NCBI GenBank assembly: GCA_003451645.1
Contig: DMER01000154.1
Location: 25,032-37,933, forward strand
Length of the DNA: 12,902 nucleotides
Source of the DNA: Alphaproteobacteria bacterium
GTDB lineage: Bacteria; Pseudomonadota; Alphaproteobacteria; Micropepsales; Micropepsaceae
Reading direction: 5' to 3'
Shown here: positions 1 through 6,153 of the stretch, in pieces
How positions within the stretch are numbered: the first letter of the stretch is position 1
Layout of the letters: the number at the start of each line of letters is the position of its first letter
Notes under the pieces: model-generated
The model's input: only the letters and a program-made list of their open reading frames with translations
What the model was told of the DNA's origin: nothing
Database searches by the model: none
Position numbers and translations under genes: made by a program

Positions 1-371
1 ACGAGGACTGGACCAAGGCGTTCGTTCTCATGAGCGACGGCGTCAACACGGTGCCGACCACGGGGTCACAGTTCAAGTCGAACTACACGGCTTATGGCTA
101 TCTCTATGAGGGCCGGCTTGGCACGACGAGCGGCAATAACGCCACAACAAAGCAGAATCAGCTGACGGAATTGGTGTGCACACGGATGAAGGACCTGGAC
201 ATCCGCATCTATACAATCCTGTTGATGGAGAACAACTCTGCCACGGTCAATATGATGCGCAATTGCGCGACGTCTCCGGACTTGTTCTTTCATACGCCCA
301 GTACGGAGCAATTGCGCACGACCTTTCAGATCATCGCGAATGATTTGTCGAATTTGAGAATCTCAAAGTGA
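1..371 (+). CDS. TadG-like VWA-domain pilus protein, C-terminal part (5' end outside window)
   Basis: The reading frame is open from the window edge (first full codon at base 3) to the TGA at 369-371, so only about 122 C-terminal residues are seen. They hold the end of a von Willebrand A fold: a strand ending MSDG (its Asp is a likely metal-site residue), then TAYGYL.EGRLGTT, a Cys in VCTRMKDL, strand IYTILL, and MMRNCATSP. These segments line up without large gaps with the last 120 residues of the next gene at about 60 % identity by eye, so the two are tandem paralogues. TadG-like proteins are anchored by an N-terminal TadE/TadG helix and carry a VWA domain outside the cytoplasm, and they are needed for or modify Tad pilus function. 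The 43-base gap to the next gene suggests co-transcription. The missing N-terminus means the anchor and the DxSxS motif cannot be checked here. Confidence 0.85.
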   Translation, partial: EDWTKAFVLMSDGVNTVPTTGSQFKSNYTAYGYLYEGRLGTTSGNNATTKQNQLTELVCTRMKDLDIRIYTILLMENNSATVNMMRNCATSPDLFFHTPSTEQLRTTFQIIANDLSNLRISK

Positions 372-399
372 GGCTGGTTCAAGCTGCATCGCGCTGAAC

Positions 400-408
400 G
401 GGGAGGGG
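400..408 (+). promoter_or_regulatory. Strong ribosome binding site of the second TadG-like gene
   Basis: GGGGAGGGG lies six bases before the ATG at 415 and fixes that start. It suggests separate, efficient initiation of this paralogue within a shared transcript. Confidence 0.6.
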
Positions 409-414
409 CGTGCC

Positions 415-1929
415 ATGGCCTTCGTAAGAAAGCTCAAGATGCTAACGCGCAAAGCAGCAGGGGCGCTTGCAGGCTTCGCGCTGTGCACGAGTGCCAACAT
501 GACCATGATGTATGGCATTGCTTTGGTTCCCACCTTGGGTGCCGCTGGCGCTGCAATTGACATGGGCCGGGCGGTGGCAGTGAGGCAGCGTCTCATCGAG
601 GCACTTGATGCGGCAGCCCTTGCGGTCGGCTCGACGCCAGGCCTAACAACGGCGCAGATGATCCAGAAGGCACAAGAATTCTTCAACGCCAATTTTCCGC
701 CTGATGCTCTGGGCACGCCTGGCACAATCTCAGTCACGCCATTGCAGGATGGCTCTGCGGTCATGGCGATTGATGCGCGCTTGGACACGACCTTCATCGG
801 CATCTTCGGGATTGAGGAGCTTCAAGTACGCGCCGAGATCGCCATGGTGCCCGAGAACAGGGCGCTTGAAATGGTCTTGTCCCTCGACAACACGGGGTCA
901 ATGGGGTCGAACGGAAAACTCGAGAGCTTGAAGTCGGCCTCCAAGTCGCTGGTCAATATTCTCTTTGGCGACAATCCTGCGCCTGAGAAAACGCGCATGG
1001 GTCTTGTCCCATTCTCCGAGTCCGTTCGGCTCACCACAGCAACCGCGATCAATAATGGCTGGATGGACATGAATGGCCAGGCGCCGTGGGCGCGTCTGCA
1101 CTTCGATAACAACAAGCATCCTTTTGCGGTCTGGCAAACAATGCGCAGCTCGACCTGGGGCGGCTGTGTGGAGGCGCGCGCGGACGGTCATGACGAGCTA
1201 GACACAGCGCCTTCGGTCACCAGTCCGGCGACTTTGTTTGTGCCCTTCTTTCAACCTGACGAGCCGGACAGCAGCGCCTATCCGAATTACAGCCAGAACT
1301 ACATGAGTGACGGCGTCGCCGGCGATGAGATGGCGCGGTTGCGGAACAGTGCGAAGTATGTGAACCGGCGTTCGACGAGACCGAACCAAGACTGCAACAT
1401 TCAAGCGGTCATGCCGCTCACAAACAATAAGGCGCAGATATTGAGTTATCTCGATGGCATGAAGGCACAGGGTTACACGCACATTGCCGAGGGCGCGGCT
1501 TGGGGCTGGCGGCTCTTGTCGCCGACGGCTCCGTTTACAGAAGCTGTGCCATACGATAATCAGGAGTGGATTAAGGCGTTTGTACTGCTGTCGGATGGCG
1601 AAAACACGATCCCTACGCGGACAACTGCCTTACTGTCGGACTACACGGCCTATGGGTACCTGAGCGAAGGGCGGCTGGGGACTACCAACGCTGCCGAAGC
1701 CGCCCGCCGTCAGGACGACAAAACGCAAAGAATCTGTACACGGATGAAAGACCTCGGTATCCGGGTGTACACCATCCTCCTGGAGGAAGCGGGCACTGCG
1801 ACCGTGAACATGATGCGCAACTGCGCATCATCTCCGGAGGCTTTCTTCCCAACGCCCACCGGGGCTGAACTGGAGGCTGCATTTCAGCAAATCGCGGCCG
1901 ATCTCACAAATCTGCGTCTCGCGAAATAG
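415..1929 (+). CDS. TadG-like VWA-domain pilus protein (second tandem copy)
   Basis: This 504-residue protein has the usual TadG build. A short basic N-terminus (MAFVRKLKMLTRKAAG) precedes one hydrophobic helix at about residues 27-47, then AIDMGRAVAVRQRLIEALDAAALA, which is the TadE/TadG N-terminal signature. The VWA domain begins near residue 152. Its metal-site motif is D158-N-T160-G-S162, a DxTxS form of the MIDAS motif, and a second acidic residue is D394 in LLSDGEN. A long insertion with Cys residues (WGGCVEAR, NQDCNIQ) sits between the two halves of the domain. Homologues, including CpaL-type proteins of Caulobacter, are accessory Tad pilus proteins exposed outside the cytoplasm, and an adhesive or surface-sensing role is often proposed. 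The start is well supported by a purine-rich ribosome site, GGGGAGGGG at 400-408, six bases before the ATG. It is a paralogue of the preceding truncated frame. An inward-facing hairpin follows 19 bases after the stop. Confidence 0.9.
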   Translation: MAFVRKLKMLTRKAAGALAGFALCTSANMTMMYGIALVPTLGAAGAAIDMGRAVAVRQRLIEALDAAALAVGSTPGLTTAQMIQKAQEFFNANFPPDALGTPGTISVTPLQDGSAVMAIDARLDTTFIGIFGIEELQVRAEIAMVPENRALEMVLSLDNTGSMGSNGKLESLKSASKSLVNILFGDNPAPEKTRMGLVPFSESVRLTTATAINNGWMDMNGQAPWARLHFDNNKHPFAVWQTMRSSTWGGCVEARADGHDELDTAPSVTSPATLFVPFFQPDEPDSSAYPNYSQNYMSDGVAGDEMARLRNSAKYVNRRSTRPNQDCNIQAVMPLTNNKAQILSYLDGMKAQGYTHIAEGAAWGWRLLSPTAPFTEAVPYDNQEWIKAFVLLSDGENTIPTRTTALLSDYTAYGYLSEGRLGTTNAAEAARRQDDKTQRICTRMKDLGIRVYTILLEEAGTATVNMMRNCASSPEAFFPTPTGAELEAAFQQIAADLTNLRLAK

Positions 1930-1942
1930 GTCCCTCACCCAC

Positions 1943-1978
1943 AAAAAAGGCCCCCGGCGGAAAATCCGTCCGGGGGCC
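1943..1978 (-). terminator. Rho-independent terminator of the minus-strand gene, possibly bidirectional
   Basis: GGCCCCCGG at 1949-1957 pairs perfectly with CCGGGGGCC at 1970-1978, and CGGA/TCCG extends the stem with one bulged T and a small A-rich loop. The run of six A at 1943-1948 reads as six T after the hairpin on the minus strand, so it is a classic intrinsic terminator for the gene ending at 1997. In the plus direction only a weak T-containing tail (ATTGCTT) follows, so termination of the TadG-like transcript would be less efficient. Confidence 0.85.
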
Positions 1979-1996
1979 ATTGCTTGAGCGCGAAGC

Positions 1997-2455
1997 TTAT
2001 TTTGGTTTGCCGCTCAGGCCTGCGGCACCCTCGGCGAGGTCTTGCTTCTTCTCAGCATTCTCGTGAATTTCTTTGAAGTCCAAATCGCCCGGATGGATCA
2101 TCCACTCACAGCGCGGTGCGCAGCTGAACGTCCGTGGACCGACATTGCCCTTATACAGGGTGACGATCTGCTGGTCATTGAGCCGGACAGCGACGTTCTG
2201 GTTGTGAACCTCATTGCCCGCTTTGTCCAAGGCGATGATGTTGGTCTGACCCATCATGCGGCCGAGAACGGCAACGGTCTGATTGTCCACCATGGTCACT
2301 TCTGCAATCATCGGATTGCCGACGATAATCGTGTTCGCTGGCGCATCGAGCTTGATGACGCGCGACTGATCGGTGGCGACGACCAAGTCATAAGCAAGGG
2401 TGCTGGCGGCTGTTGCACAGAGTGCCGCGGAGAAGGCGAGAGTTCGGACGAGCAT
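1997..2455 (-). CDS. Secreted pilus assembly protein with a stand-alone secretin N-domain (T2SS-T3SS_pil_N)
   Basis: From the preferred ATG this is a 152-residue protein. Residues 1-21 form a signal peptide (MLVRTLAFSAALCATAASTLA, cut before YD). Residues 22-91 match the domain that starts CpaC secretins. The pattern VIKLDAPANTIIVGNPMIAEVT ... VAVLGRMMGQTNIIALD aligns with residues 64-122 of the CpaC in this window (IVELPEDARDVLVSNPKIVD ... FLVGLQVGQSNAFFF). A Cys pair follows, C112 and C116 (SCAPRCEW), then a charged tail. There is no BON or secretin pore domain. Such free-standing proteins occur in alphaproteobacterial tad loci; the family link suggests a periplasmic helper at the secretin, but the exact role is not known to me. 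Two ATGs are possible: 2461, only two bases after AAGAGG, and 2455, eight bases after it. The second spacing is the usual one, so 2455 is chosen. The gene diverges from pilA. Confidence 0.85.
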   Translation of the reverse strand: MLVRTLAFSAALCATAASTLAYDLVVATDQSRVIKLDAPANTIIVGNPMIAEVTMVDNQTVAVLGRMMGQTNIIALDKAGNEVHNQNVAVRLNDQQIVTLYKGNVGPRTFSCAPRCEWMIHPGDLDFKEIHENAEKKQDLAEGAAGLSGKPK

Positions 2456-2463
2456 GGCCATGG

Positions 2464-2469
2464 CCTCTT
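2464..2469 (-). promoter_or_regulatory. Ribosome binding site that decides the start of the secretin N-domain gene
   Basis: On the minus strand AAGAGG lies two bases from the ATG at 2461 but eight bases from the in-frame ATG at 2455. The latter spacing favours 2455 as the true start. Confidence 0.5.
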
Positions 2470-2553
2470 GTGTTTGGTTCGGGGACGCGTGCTGCTGTGG
2501 CCGAGTTTGCTCCTCTGCACACAGATTACCTCAGCACACTGCCTCAGGCTCTC

Positions 2554-2568
2554 TTAAGGATATCTGAA
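2554..2568 (-). promoter_or_regulatory. CtrA-like box upstream of the divergent secretin N-domain gene
   Basis: The plus strand reads TTAA-N7-TGAA, which is TTCA-N7-TTAA on the minus strand. It differs by one base from the TTAA-N7-TTAA site of the alphaproteobacterial cell-cycle regulator CtrA. It lies about 100 bases before the minus-strand gene and about 220 bases before pilA. A one-mismatch site can occur by chance, so this is a candidate only. Confidence 0.35.
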
Positions 2569-2606
2569 TTGCAGGAGAGGCGGGGGTAACGCCTGTGTTT
2601 TGCTCC

Positions 2607-2623
2607 GTAAACCAATCATTTAC
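2607..2623. repeat. Short inverted repeat in the pilA upstream region
   Basis: GTAAA-N7-TTTAC is a perfect five-base dyad in an AT-rich patch of the divergent intergenic region (roughly 2600-2630). Its shape suits a dimeric regulator, but the arms are short and no known operator is recognised. Confidence 0.25.
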
Positions 2624-2666
2624 ATTAATCGCAGAAGGTGCGGTCCGTTTGGCTCCTTACTGCAAC

Positions 2667-2695
2667 TTGACGGCCTCATTTTACCACCCATTAAG
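2667..2695 (+). promoter_or_regulatory. Candidate pilA promoter with overlapping CtrA-like box
   Basis: TTTA-N7-TTAA at 2680-2694 differs by one base from the CtrA consensus and lies about 95 bases before the pilA ATG. A TTGACG hexamer at 2667-2672 resembles a -35 element; the sequence 16-17 bases further (CATTAAG) is only a weak -10 and overlaps the CtrA-like box. CtrA control of pilA is established in Caulobacter crescentus, which makes this placement plausible. The sequence alone cannot separate activation from chance. Confidence 0.4.
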
Positions 2696-2777
2696 CCCAC
2701 AGGGCCTAGTCTGCACTCGTTCACGCAAGCTCGAAAATCGCATGCGAAGCGTGGATTGGTGCAGTGGTGTCAATATC

Positions 2778-2784
2778 AAGGAGG
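2778..2784 (+). promoter_or_regulatory. Strong Shine-Dalgarno of the pilin gene
   Basis: AAGGAGG, a full match to the anti-SD core, lies five bases before the ATG at 2790. It fixes that start against the longer in-frame reading from 2595 and fits the high synthesis expected of a major pilin. Confidence 0.8.
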
Positions 2785-2789
2785 CCTCA

Positions 2790-2951
2790 ATGAGCTTCAT
2801 TACGCGTTTTCTGAAGGACGAATCTGGCGCAACCGCGATCGAGTACGGCTTGATCGCTGCTGCTATCGCCGTTGTGATCATCACCGCGGTGCAGTCGCTC
2901 GGTACCAACATCGAGACGACCTTCACCTCCGTCGCGGACGCGATGCAATAA
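2790..2951 (+). CDS. pilA: Flp/PilA major pilin (Flp/Fap family)
   Basis: This 53-residue prepilin forms the Tad pilus fibre. A short basic leader (MSFITRFLKDESG) ends at G13, followed by ATAIEYG. Flp pilins are cut by the CpaA-type peptidase after that Gly, with Glu at +5 (E18) and Tyr at +6 (Y19), both present here. Cleavage would give a 40-residue mature pilin. Residues 20-37 (LIAAAIAVVIITAVQSLG) form the hydrophobic helix that packs in the fibre core, and the short C-terminal tail (NIETTFTSVADAMQ) is exposed. The frame is open back to 2595, but the perfect ribosome site at 2778-2784 and the family length fix the start at 2790. It stands first in the main cpa gene run and is followed by two hairpins that could stabilise a short, abundant pilin message. 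Confidence 0.97.
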   Translation: MSFITRFLKDESGATAIEYGLIAAAIAVVIITAVQSLGTNIETTFTSVADAMQ

Positions 2952-2968
2952 TAGTGCTGGGGCCTCTA

Positions 2969-2991
2969 GCCGGCGTCTTCATGGCGCCGGC
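2969..2991 (+). repeat. GC-rich hairpin just after pilA
   Basis: GCCGGCG at 2969-2975 pairs with CGCCGGC at 2985-2991 around a nine-base loop. No T-run follows, so it is more likely a 3' stabilising or processing hairpin of the pilin message than a terminator. It starts 17 bases after the pilA stop. Confidence 0.5.
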
Positions 2992-3028
2992 CACTGGCCA
3001 CACGCATTGGGTTGCCGGAGAAAATGGC

Positions 3029-3063
3029 AAAGCCGCTGGTTCCTTCCAGGACTGGCGGCTTTT
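3029..3063 (+). terminator. Terminator-like hairpin between pilA and cpaA
   Basis: AAAGCCGC at 3029-3036 pairs perfectly with GCGGCTTT at 3055-3062. The inner bases TGGTTC and GGACTG extend the stem with G-U pairs around a six-base loop (3043-3048). TTTT at 3060-3063 follows, partly inside the stem. The form suits an intrinsic terminator or attenuator that would end most pilA transcripts and keep pilin message above that of the assembly genes. The T-run is short, so read-through is likely. Confidence 0.55.
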
Positions 3064-3080
3064 CCGTTGCGGCGGACAGT

Positions 3081-3103
3081 CAGTATACGGCGGGTTCATA
3101 CTG
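3081..3103. promoter_or_regulatory. Operator-like inverted repeat upstream of cpaA
   Basis: CAGTAT at 3081-3086 and ATACTG at 3098-3103 form a perfect six-base dyad with 11 bases between the arms (centres 17 apart). It lies after the pilA terminator-like hairpin and before cpaA, where a second promoter could be. No regulator can be assigned. Confidence 0.3.
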
Positions 3104-3117
3104 CAATGGCCGTTTGC

Positions 3118-3148
3118 TTAACGCCCGCGTAACCCCTTGGGCGTTACG
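3118..3148 (+). promoter_or_regulatory. CtrA-like box inside two overlapping inverted repeats, upstream of cpaA
   Basis: TTAA-N7-GTAAC at 3118-3133 differs by one base from the CtrA site TTAA-N7-TTAAC. The same stretch holds two stems that share a 3' arm and exclude each other: TAACGCCC (3119-3126) with GGGCGTTA (3139-3146), and CGTAAC (3128-3133) with GTTACG (3143-3148). It may be a DNA operator with repeated half-sites or an RNA switch in the cpaA leader. The sequence does not decide between them. Confidence 0.4.
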
Positions 3149-3186
3149 GTGTCAATGCGCTGCGGCGCAAGCGGGAAAGCCAATCC

Positions 3187-3693
3187 ATGACCGAAACTGT
3201 GATCTTGGGATCAGTCGCAGCCATGATGATTTTGGCGGCGGCCTATGACGTGGCGACTTTGACTATACCCAATTGGCTCACAATCTTGCTGGCTGGCTTC
3301 TTTCCGGTTGCTGCCGTGTTGAGCGGCCTGGACATATCGGACCTCGGCTGGCATTTGGCGACCGGTTTTGCGGCTCTCCTTGCGGGCATTCTCGTTTTCT
3401 CGGCGGGCCTTGCCGGTGGGGGCGATGCGAAACTTTTCGCCGCTGGCGCCTTATACATGGGCACAGCCACCATCGGTGCCTTTGTCATGGCCGTGGCCTT
3501 GGCGGGTGGCGCGCTTGTGATGGCCATGCTGCTGCTGAGACGCCTGCCATTACCCGTTTCGGTCGTGACATTGCCATGGGTCGCGCGCCTCTATCAGAAA
3601 GGAATGGGCGTTCCATACGGCGTGGCGATTGCCGCTGGCGCTCTCTTGGTGTTGCCCAAAACACACCTCGCGGCGGCGCTCGCGGGGTCATAG
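3187..3693 (+). CDS. cpaA: Prepilin peptidase CpaA (A24 family)
   Basis: This 168-residue polytopic inner-membrane aspartic peptidase removes the leader of the Flp pilin and of TadE/TadF-type pseudopilins. The two catalytic aspartates of family A24 are visible: D21 in AAYDVATLTIPN, at the end of the first membrane helix, and D80 in the GGGDAKL motif (residues 77-83). Several hydrophobic helices follow, and PYGVAIA near the C-terminus is also typical of the family. There is no N-terminal methylase domain, so it is the short CpaA/TadV form and not a long PilD. The length is normal. A weak purine stretch (GCGGGAAAG) precedes the ATG. The gene is 235 bases after pilA and 120 bases before cpaB, so it may have its own promoter. 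Confidence 0.95.
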   Translation: MTETVILGSVAAMMILAAAYDVATLTIPNWLTILLAGFFPVAAVLSGLDISDLGWHLATGFAALLAGILVFSAGLAGGGDAKLFAAGALYMGTATIGAFVMAVALAGGALVMAMLLLRRLPLPVSVVTLPWVARLYQKGMGVPYGVAIAAGALLVLPKTHLAAALAGS

Positions 3694-3709
3694 GCAAGAA
3701 TCAACAAAC

Positions 3710-3750
3710 TTAATGTCTGCATTAACTCTGTATTGAGAAGTCAAGCTTAA
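3710..3750 (+). promoter_or_regulatory. TTAA-rich dyad in the cpaA-cpaB spacer
   Basis: TTAATG (3710-3715) and CATTAA (3720-3725) form a perfect inverted repeat with four bases between, and the right arm extends to TTAAC at 3722-3726. Read as a CtrA site the spacing is eight, not seven, so the fit is imperfect. Another TTAA lies at 3747-3750. The spacer (3694-3813) is long for an operon interior, so a cpaB promoter here is possible. No convincing -35/-10 pair was found. Confidence 0.3.
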
Positions 3751-3813
3751 TCCGGGACAGGAACGGCCGCTCCAGGCAGATGAACCAAAGGACGGCTAGG
3801 GAGTTCAAGAGCC

Positions 3814-4632
3814 ATGAACACGACGCGGGTGATGATTTTCGTAGCGGCATTGGGAGCGGCTGCGATGGCAGCGTTCCTGGCGCGCGGCTTCTTGGGCAGC
3901 AAGGAACCCAAGGCCGCGGCCGCTAATTTGGAGACGACAGAAGTGCTGGTCGCTGCGCGCAGTATTGCCGCTGGCAGCCGCATTGGCCTTGCGGATTTGA
4001 AGTGGAAGCCCTGGCCCAAGGATGGCATCGATCCCGCCTATGTAACCAAGGCGGCGCAGCCGAACGCCATTGATGAAAGCGCAGCCGGCTCTGTGGCGCG
4101 CGCGCCTGTCATGGCCGGCGAGCCGATCACCGGGCAGAAGGTCGTCAAGGCTGATGGTGCGGGCTTCCTTGCGGCGGTTCTATCGCCCGGTTACCGCGCC
4201 TATGCGGTCAAGCTGAACGCGGAGCGTGGAGCGGGAGGTTTCATCCTGCCCAATGACCGCGTCGACGTGATCATGACGCGCCGGATGGGGACCGATGACG
4301 GCGGCAGGCCTGCTTTTGACGGCGCAACGGTGCTCCGCGATGTGCGCGTTCTCGCTATCGATCAGGTCTCGAAAGAAGAAGAGGGCAACCAGGCGATAGT
4401 CGGCAAGACTGCAACCCTTGAATTGCTGCCGAACCAGGCGGAGACCTTGGCACTCGCTGAGGCCATGGGCGACATCATGCTCTCTCTGCGCAGCCTGGTG
4501 CAGGAAGGCGATAAAAACCAAACCGCCCAGAACGCCGATGCGGAAAGTATCTTCGGACCAAAGCAACGCAATTCCCTTCAAGTTTACCGCTATGGCATCC
4601 GCGCGACGAACGCGGAAGTCCAGGGCCAATAA
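3814..4632 (+). CDS. cpaB: Flp pilus assembly protein CpaB (RcpC family)
   Basis: This 272-residue protein has one N-terminal membrane helix (about residues 5-23), so it is anchored in the inner membrane with its bulk in the periplasm. A SAF domain at about 42-105 (VLVAARSIAAGSRIGLADLKW ... VMAGEPITGQKVV) is followed by the RcpC/CpaB domain, about 115-235, with PGYRAYAVKLNAERGAGGFI, NDRVDVIMTRR, VLRDVRVLAID and TLELLPNQAETLALAEAMGDI. CpaB/RcpC proteins are required for Tad pilus assembly and are thought to link the secretin with the inner-membrane platform or to stabilise the nascent pilus. The length is normal for the family. It starts the close run of assembly genes, with cpaC nine bases downstream. 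Confidence 0.95.
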   Translation: MNTTRVMIFVAALGAAAMAAFLARGFLGSKEPKAAAANLETTEVLVAARSIAAGSRIGLADLKWKPWPKDGIDPAYVTKAAQPNAIDESAAGSVARAPVMAGEPITGQKVVKADGAGFLAAVLSPGYRAYAVKLNAERGAGGFILPNDRVDVIMTRRMGTDDGGRPAFDGATVLRDVRVLAIDQVSKEEEGNQAIVGKTATLELLPNQAETLALAEAMGDIMLSLRSLVQEGDKNQTAQNADAESIFGPKQRNSLQVYRYGIRATNAEVQGQ

Positions 4633-4641
4633 GGTGCGCTC

Positions 4642-6153
4642 ATGAAATTGATCCCTTTACTGACATTTGTTGCTGCAGCCGCCTTGGTGGCAGGTCCCGT
4701 GCGGGCCGATGGCGGGGCGCCAGAGTCCAAGCGCATCATCGCAAGCGATCACGCTCCGCAAGTCTTGCGCGTGCGGTCCGGGGGGCAGGGCCCTAACAGC
4801 CAGCGTCTCCATCTGCCGCTGAATAAGGCGGCGATCGTAGAGCTTCCAGAGGATGCGCGCGACGTGCTCGTCTCGAACCCAAAGATCGTGGACGCGGTCG
4901 TGCGCACCCCGCGCCGGATCTTCCTAGTCGGTCTTCAGGTCGGTCAGTCCAACGCCTTCTTCTTCTCCACCAGCGGCAAGCAATTGCTGAATGTCGAGAT
5001 CATCGTCGAGCGCGATATGGGCATCCTTGAGGGCATGATCCGCAAAGCGATCCCGGGCTCAGAAATTAAGGTTGATCAAGTCAACGACAACGTGGTGCTG
5101 ACGGGCCGGGTGCGCTCGGTCGCGGATGCCGATGCGGCGGCTCAGATCGCCTCGCGCTATGTGACCGAACCGGGCAAGACCCCGCGTCCCGAATCTGTCG
5201 TCTCCAAGCTTTCGCTGCGCGGCGGCGATCAGGTGCTGGTCAAAGTCAAAGTCGCTGAGATGCAGCGCACTTTGTCTAAGCAGTTCGGCGTTGATCTCTT
5301 TGCGACGTTCAATATCGGTAAGAATTTGCCTCTCCGCTGGGACAGCGTAAACCCGTTCTCGCTGCTGGGTCAGGCCTTGTCGACCGGCCAGGCCTTCCGC
5401 TTTGGCAATCAGCTCGATACCACGCGACCGCAGACGGATGTTGAAGGCGTGATCCGCGCATTGGAGCGCACGGGTGTGATCCGCACCCTGGCTGAGCCAA
5501 ACCTGACGGCGGTATCGGGTGAGTCTGCGAAGTTCCTGGCTGGCGGCGAGTTCCCGGTGCCGACCTCACGCGACCGGGAAGGTAATGTGCAGATCGAGTT
5601 CAAGCCCTTTGGCGTGGGTCTGGGCTTCACCCCGGTCGTTCTGTCCGAAGGGCGCATTTCCTTGCGCATCTCCACGGAAGTCTCTGAGCTGACGGGCGAG
5701 AACGCCTTTGTCAGCCAAGGCGGGACCTTTGTTGACAGCAATGGCCAGTTGATCACCGTGCCCGGCATCACGATCCCTGGCTTGCGGGTGCGCCGTGCAG
5801 AAACAACGGTCGAACTTCCCTCTGGTGGCAGTATTGTGATGGCTGGTCTTCTGCAGCAGCAATCGAAGCAGAATATCGACGGCCTGCCAGGTTTAAAGAA
5901 TGTGCCGGTCCTGGGCTCGCTATTCCAGAGCCGCGACTATCAAAACGGAGAAACCGAGCTGGTCGTCATCGTGACGCCCTATCTGGTGGACGCCGTCAGT
6001 CAGCAACAGCTTGCGGCGCCTACGGACAATTTTGCCCCGGCAAGCGATGTGGAAACGGTCTTCCTGTCACGGATGAACACGACCTATGGCGCACGTGAGG
6101 GTGGCAAGGTCAAAGGATCCATTAAGGGGCCCGTCGGCTTTATCGTCGACTAG
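4642..6153 (+). CDS. cpaC: Secretin CpaC (RcpA family), outer-membrane pore of the Tad pilus
   Basis: This 503-residue protein forms the outer-membrane channel through which the pilus leaves the cell. A signal peptide (residues 1-22, ending PVRA) is followed by the pil_N domain at about 56-122 and a BON domain at about 128-175 (GMIRKAIPGSEIKV, VVLTGRVRSVADADAA). The secretin domain runs from about 195 (DQVLVKVKVAEMQRTLSKQFG) to about 452. Its conserved end is clear: VELPSGGSIVMAGLL, then GLPGLKNVPVLGSLFQSRD and ETELVVIVTPYLVDAV. About 50 residues of tail follow. The family order is complete. The start fits an AAGGTG ribosome site overlapping the cpaB stop, which implies translational coupling to cpaB. 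The N-domain is related to the free-standing protein at 1997-2455. Confidence 0.97.
   Translation: MKLIPLLTFVAAAALVAGPVRADGGAPESKRIIASDHAPQVLRVRSGGQGPNSQRLHLPLNKAAIVELPEDARDVLVSNPKIVDAVVRTPRRIFLVGLQVGQSNAFFFSTSGKQLLNVEIIVERDMGILEGMIRKAIPGSEIKVDQVNDNVVLTGRVRSVADADAAAQIASRYVTEPGKTPRPESVVSKLSLRGGDQVLVKVKVAEMQRTLSKQFGVDLFATFNIGKNLPLRWDSVNPFSLLGQALSTGQAFRFGNQLDTTRPQTDVEGVIRALERTGVIRTLAEPNLTAVSGESAKFLAGGEFPVPTSRDREGNVQIEFKPFGVGLGFTPVVLSEGRISLRISTEVSELTGENAFVSQGGTFVDSNGQLITVPGITIPGLRVRRAETTVELPSGGSIVMAGLLQQQSKQNIDGLPGLKNVPVLGSLFQSRDYQNGETELVVIVTPYLVDAVSQQQLAAPTDNFAPASDVETVFLSRMNTTYGAREGGKVKGSIKGPVGFIVD

Noticed and set aside
2042..2557. A 171-codon open frame on the plus strand opposite the secretin N-domain gene
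   Set aside because: The minus-strand frame has a signal peptide and a recognised domain. The plus-strand frame looks like its antisense image and has no convincing ribosome site.
2651..2663. Sigma-54-like GG...GC promoter before pilA
   Set aside because: The distance between GG and GC is nine bases, one short of the strict ten-base spacing, and the flanking bases fit poorly.
2595..2789. N-terminal extension of PilA from 2595
   Set aside because: The frame is open, but Flp pilins are short, the strong ribosome site is at 2778-2784, and an extension would bury the leader peptide.
2600..3248. Open frames in the pilA-cpaA spacer (2600-3121 and 3012-3248)
   Set aside because: They overlap pilA or cpaA in other frames, have no recognisable domain, and the spacer is better explained by hairpins and dyads.
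4180..4629. Minus-strand open frame across cpaB
   Set aside because: It is antisense to the well-conserved RcpC domain of cpaB and shows no domain of its own.
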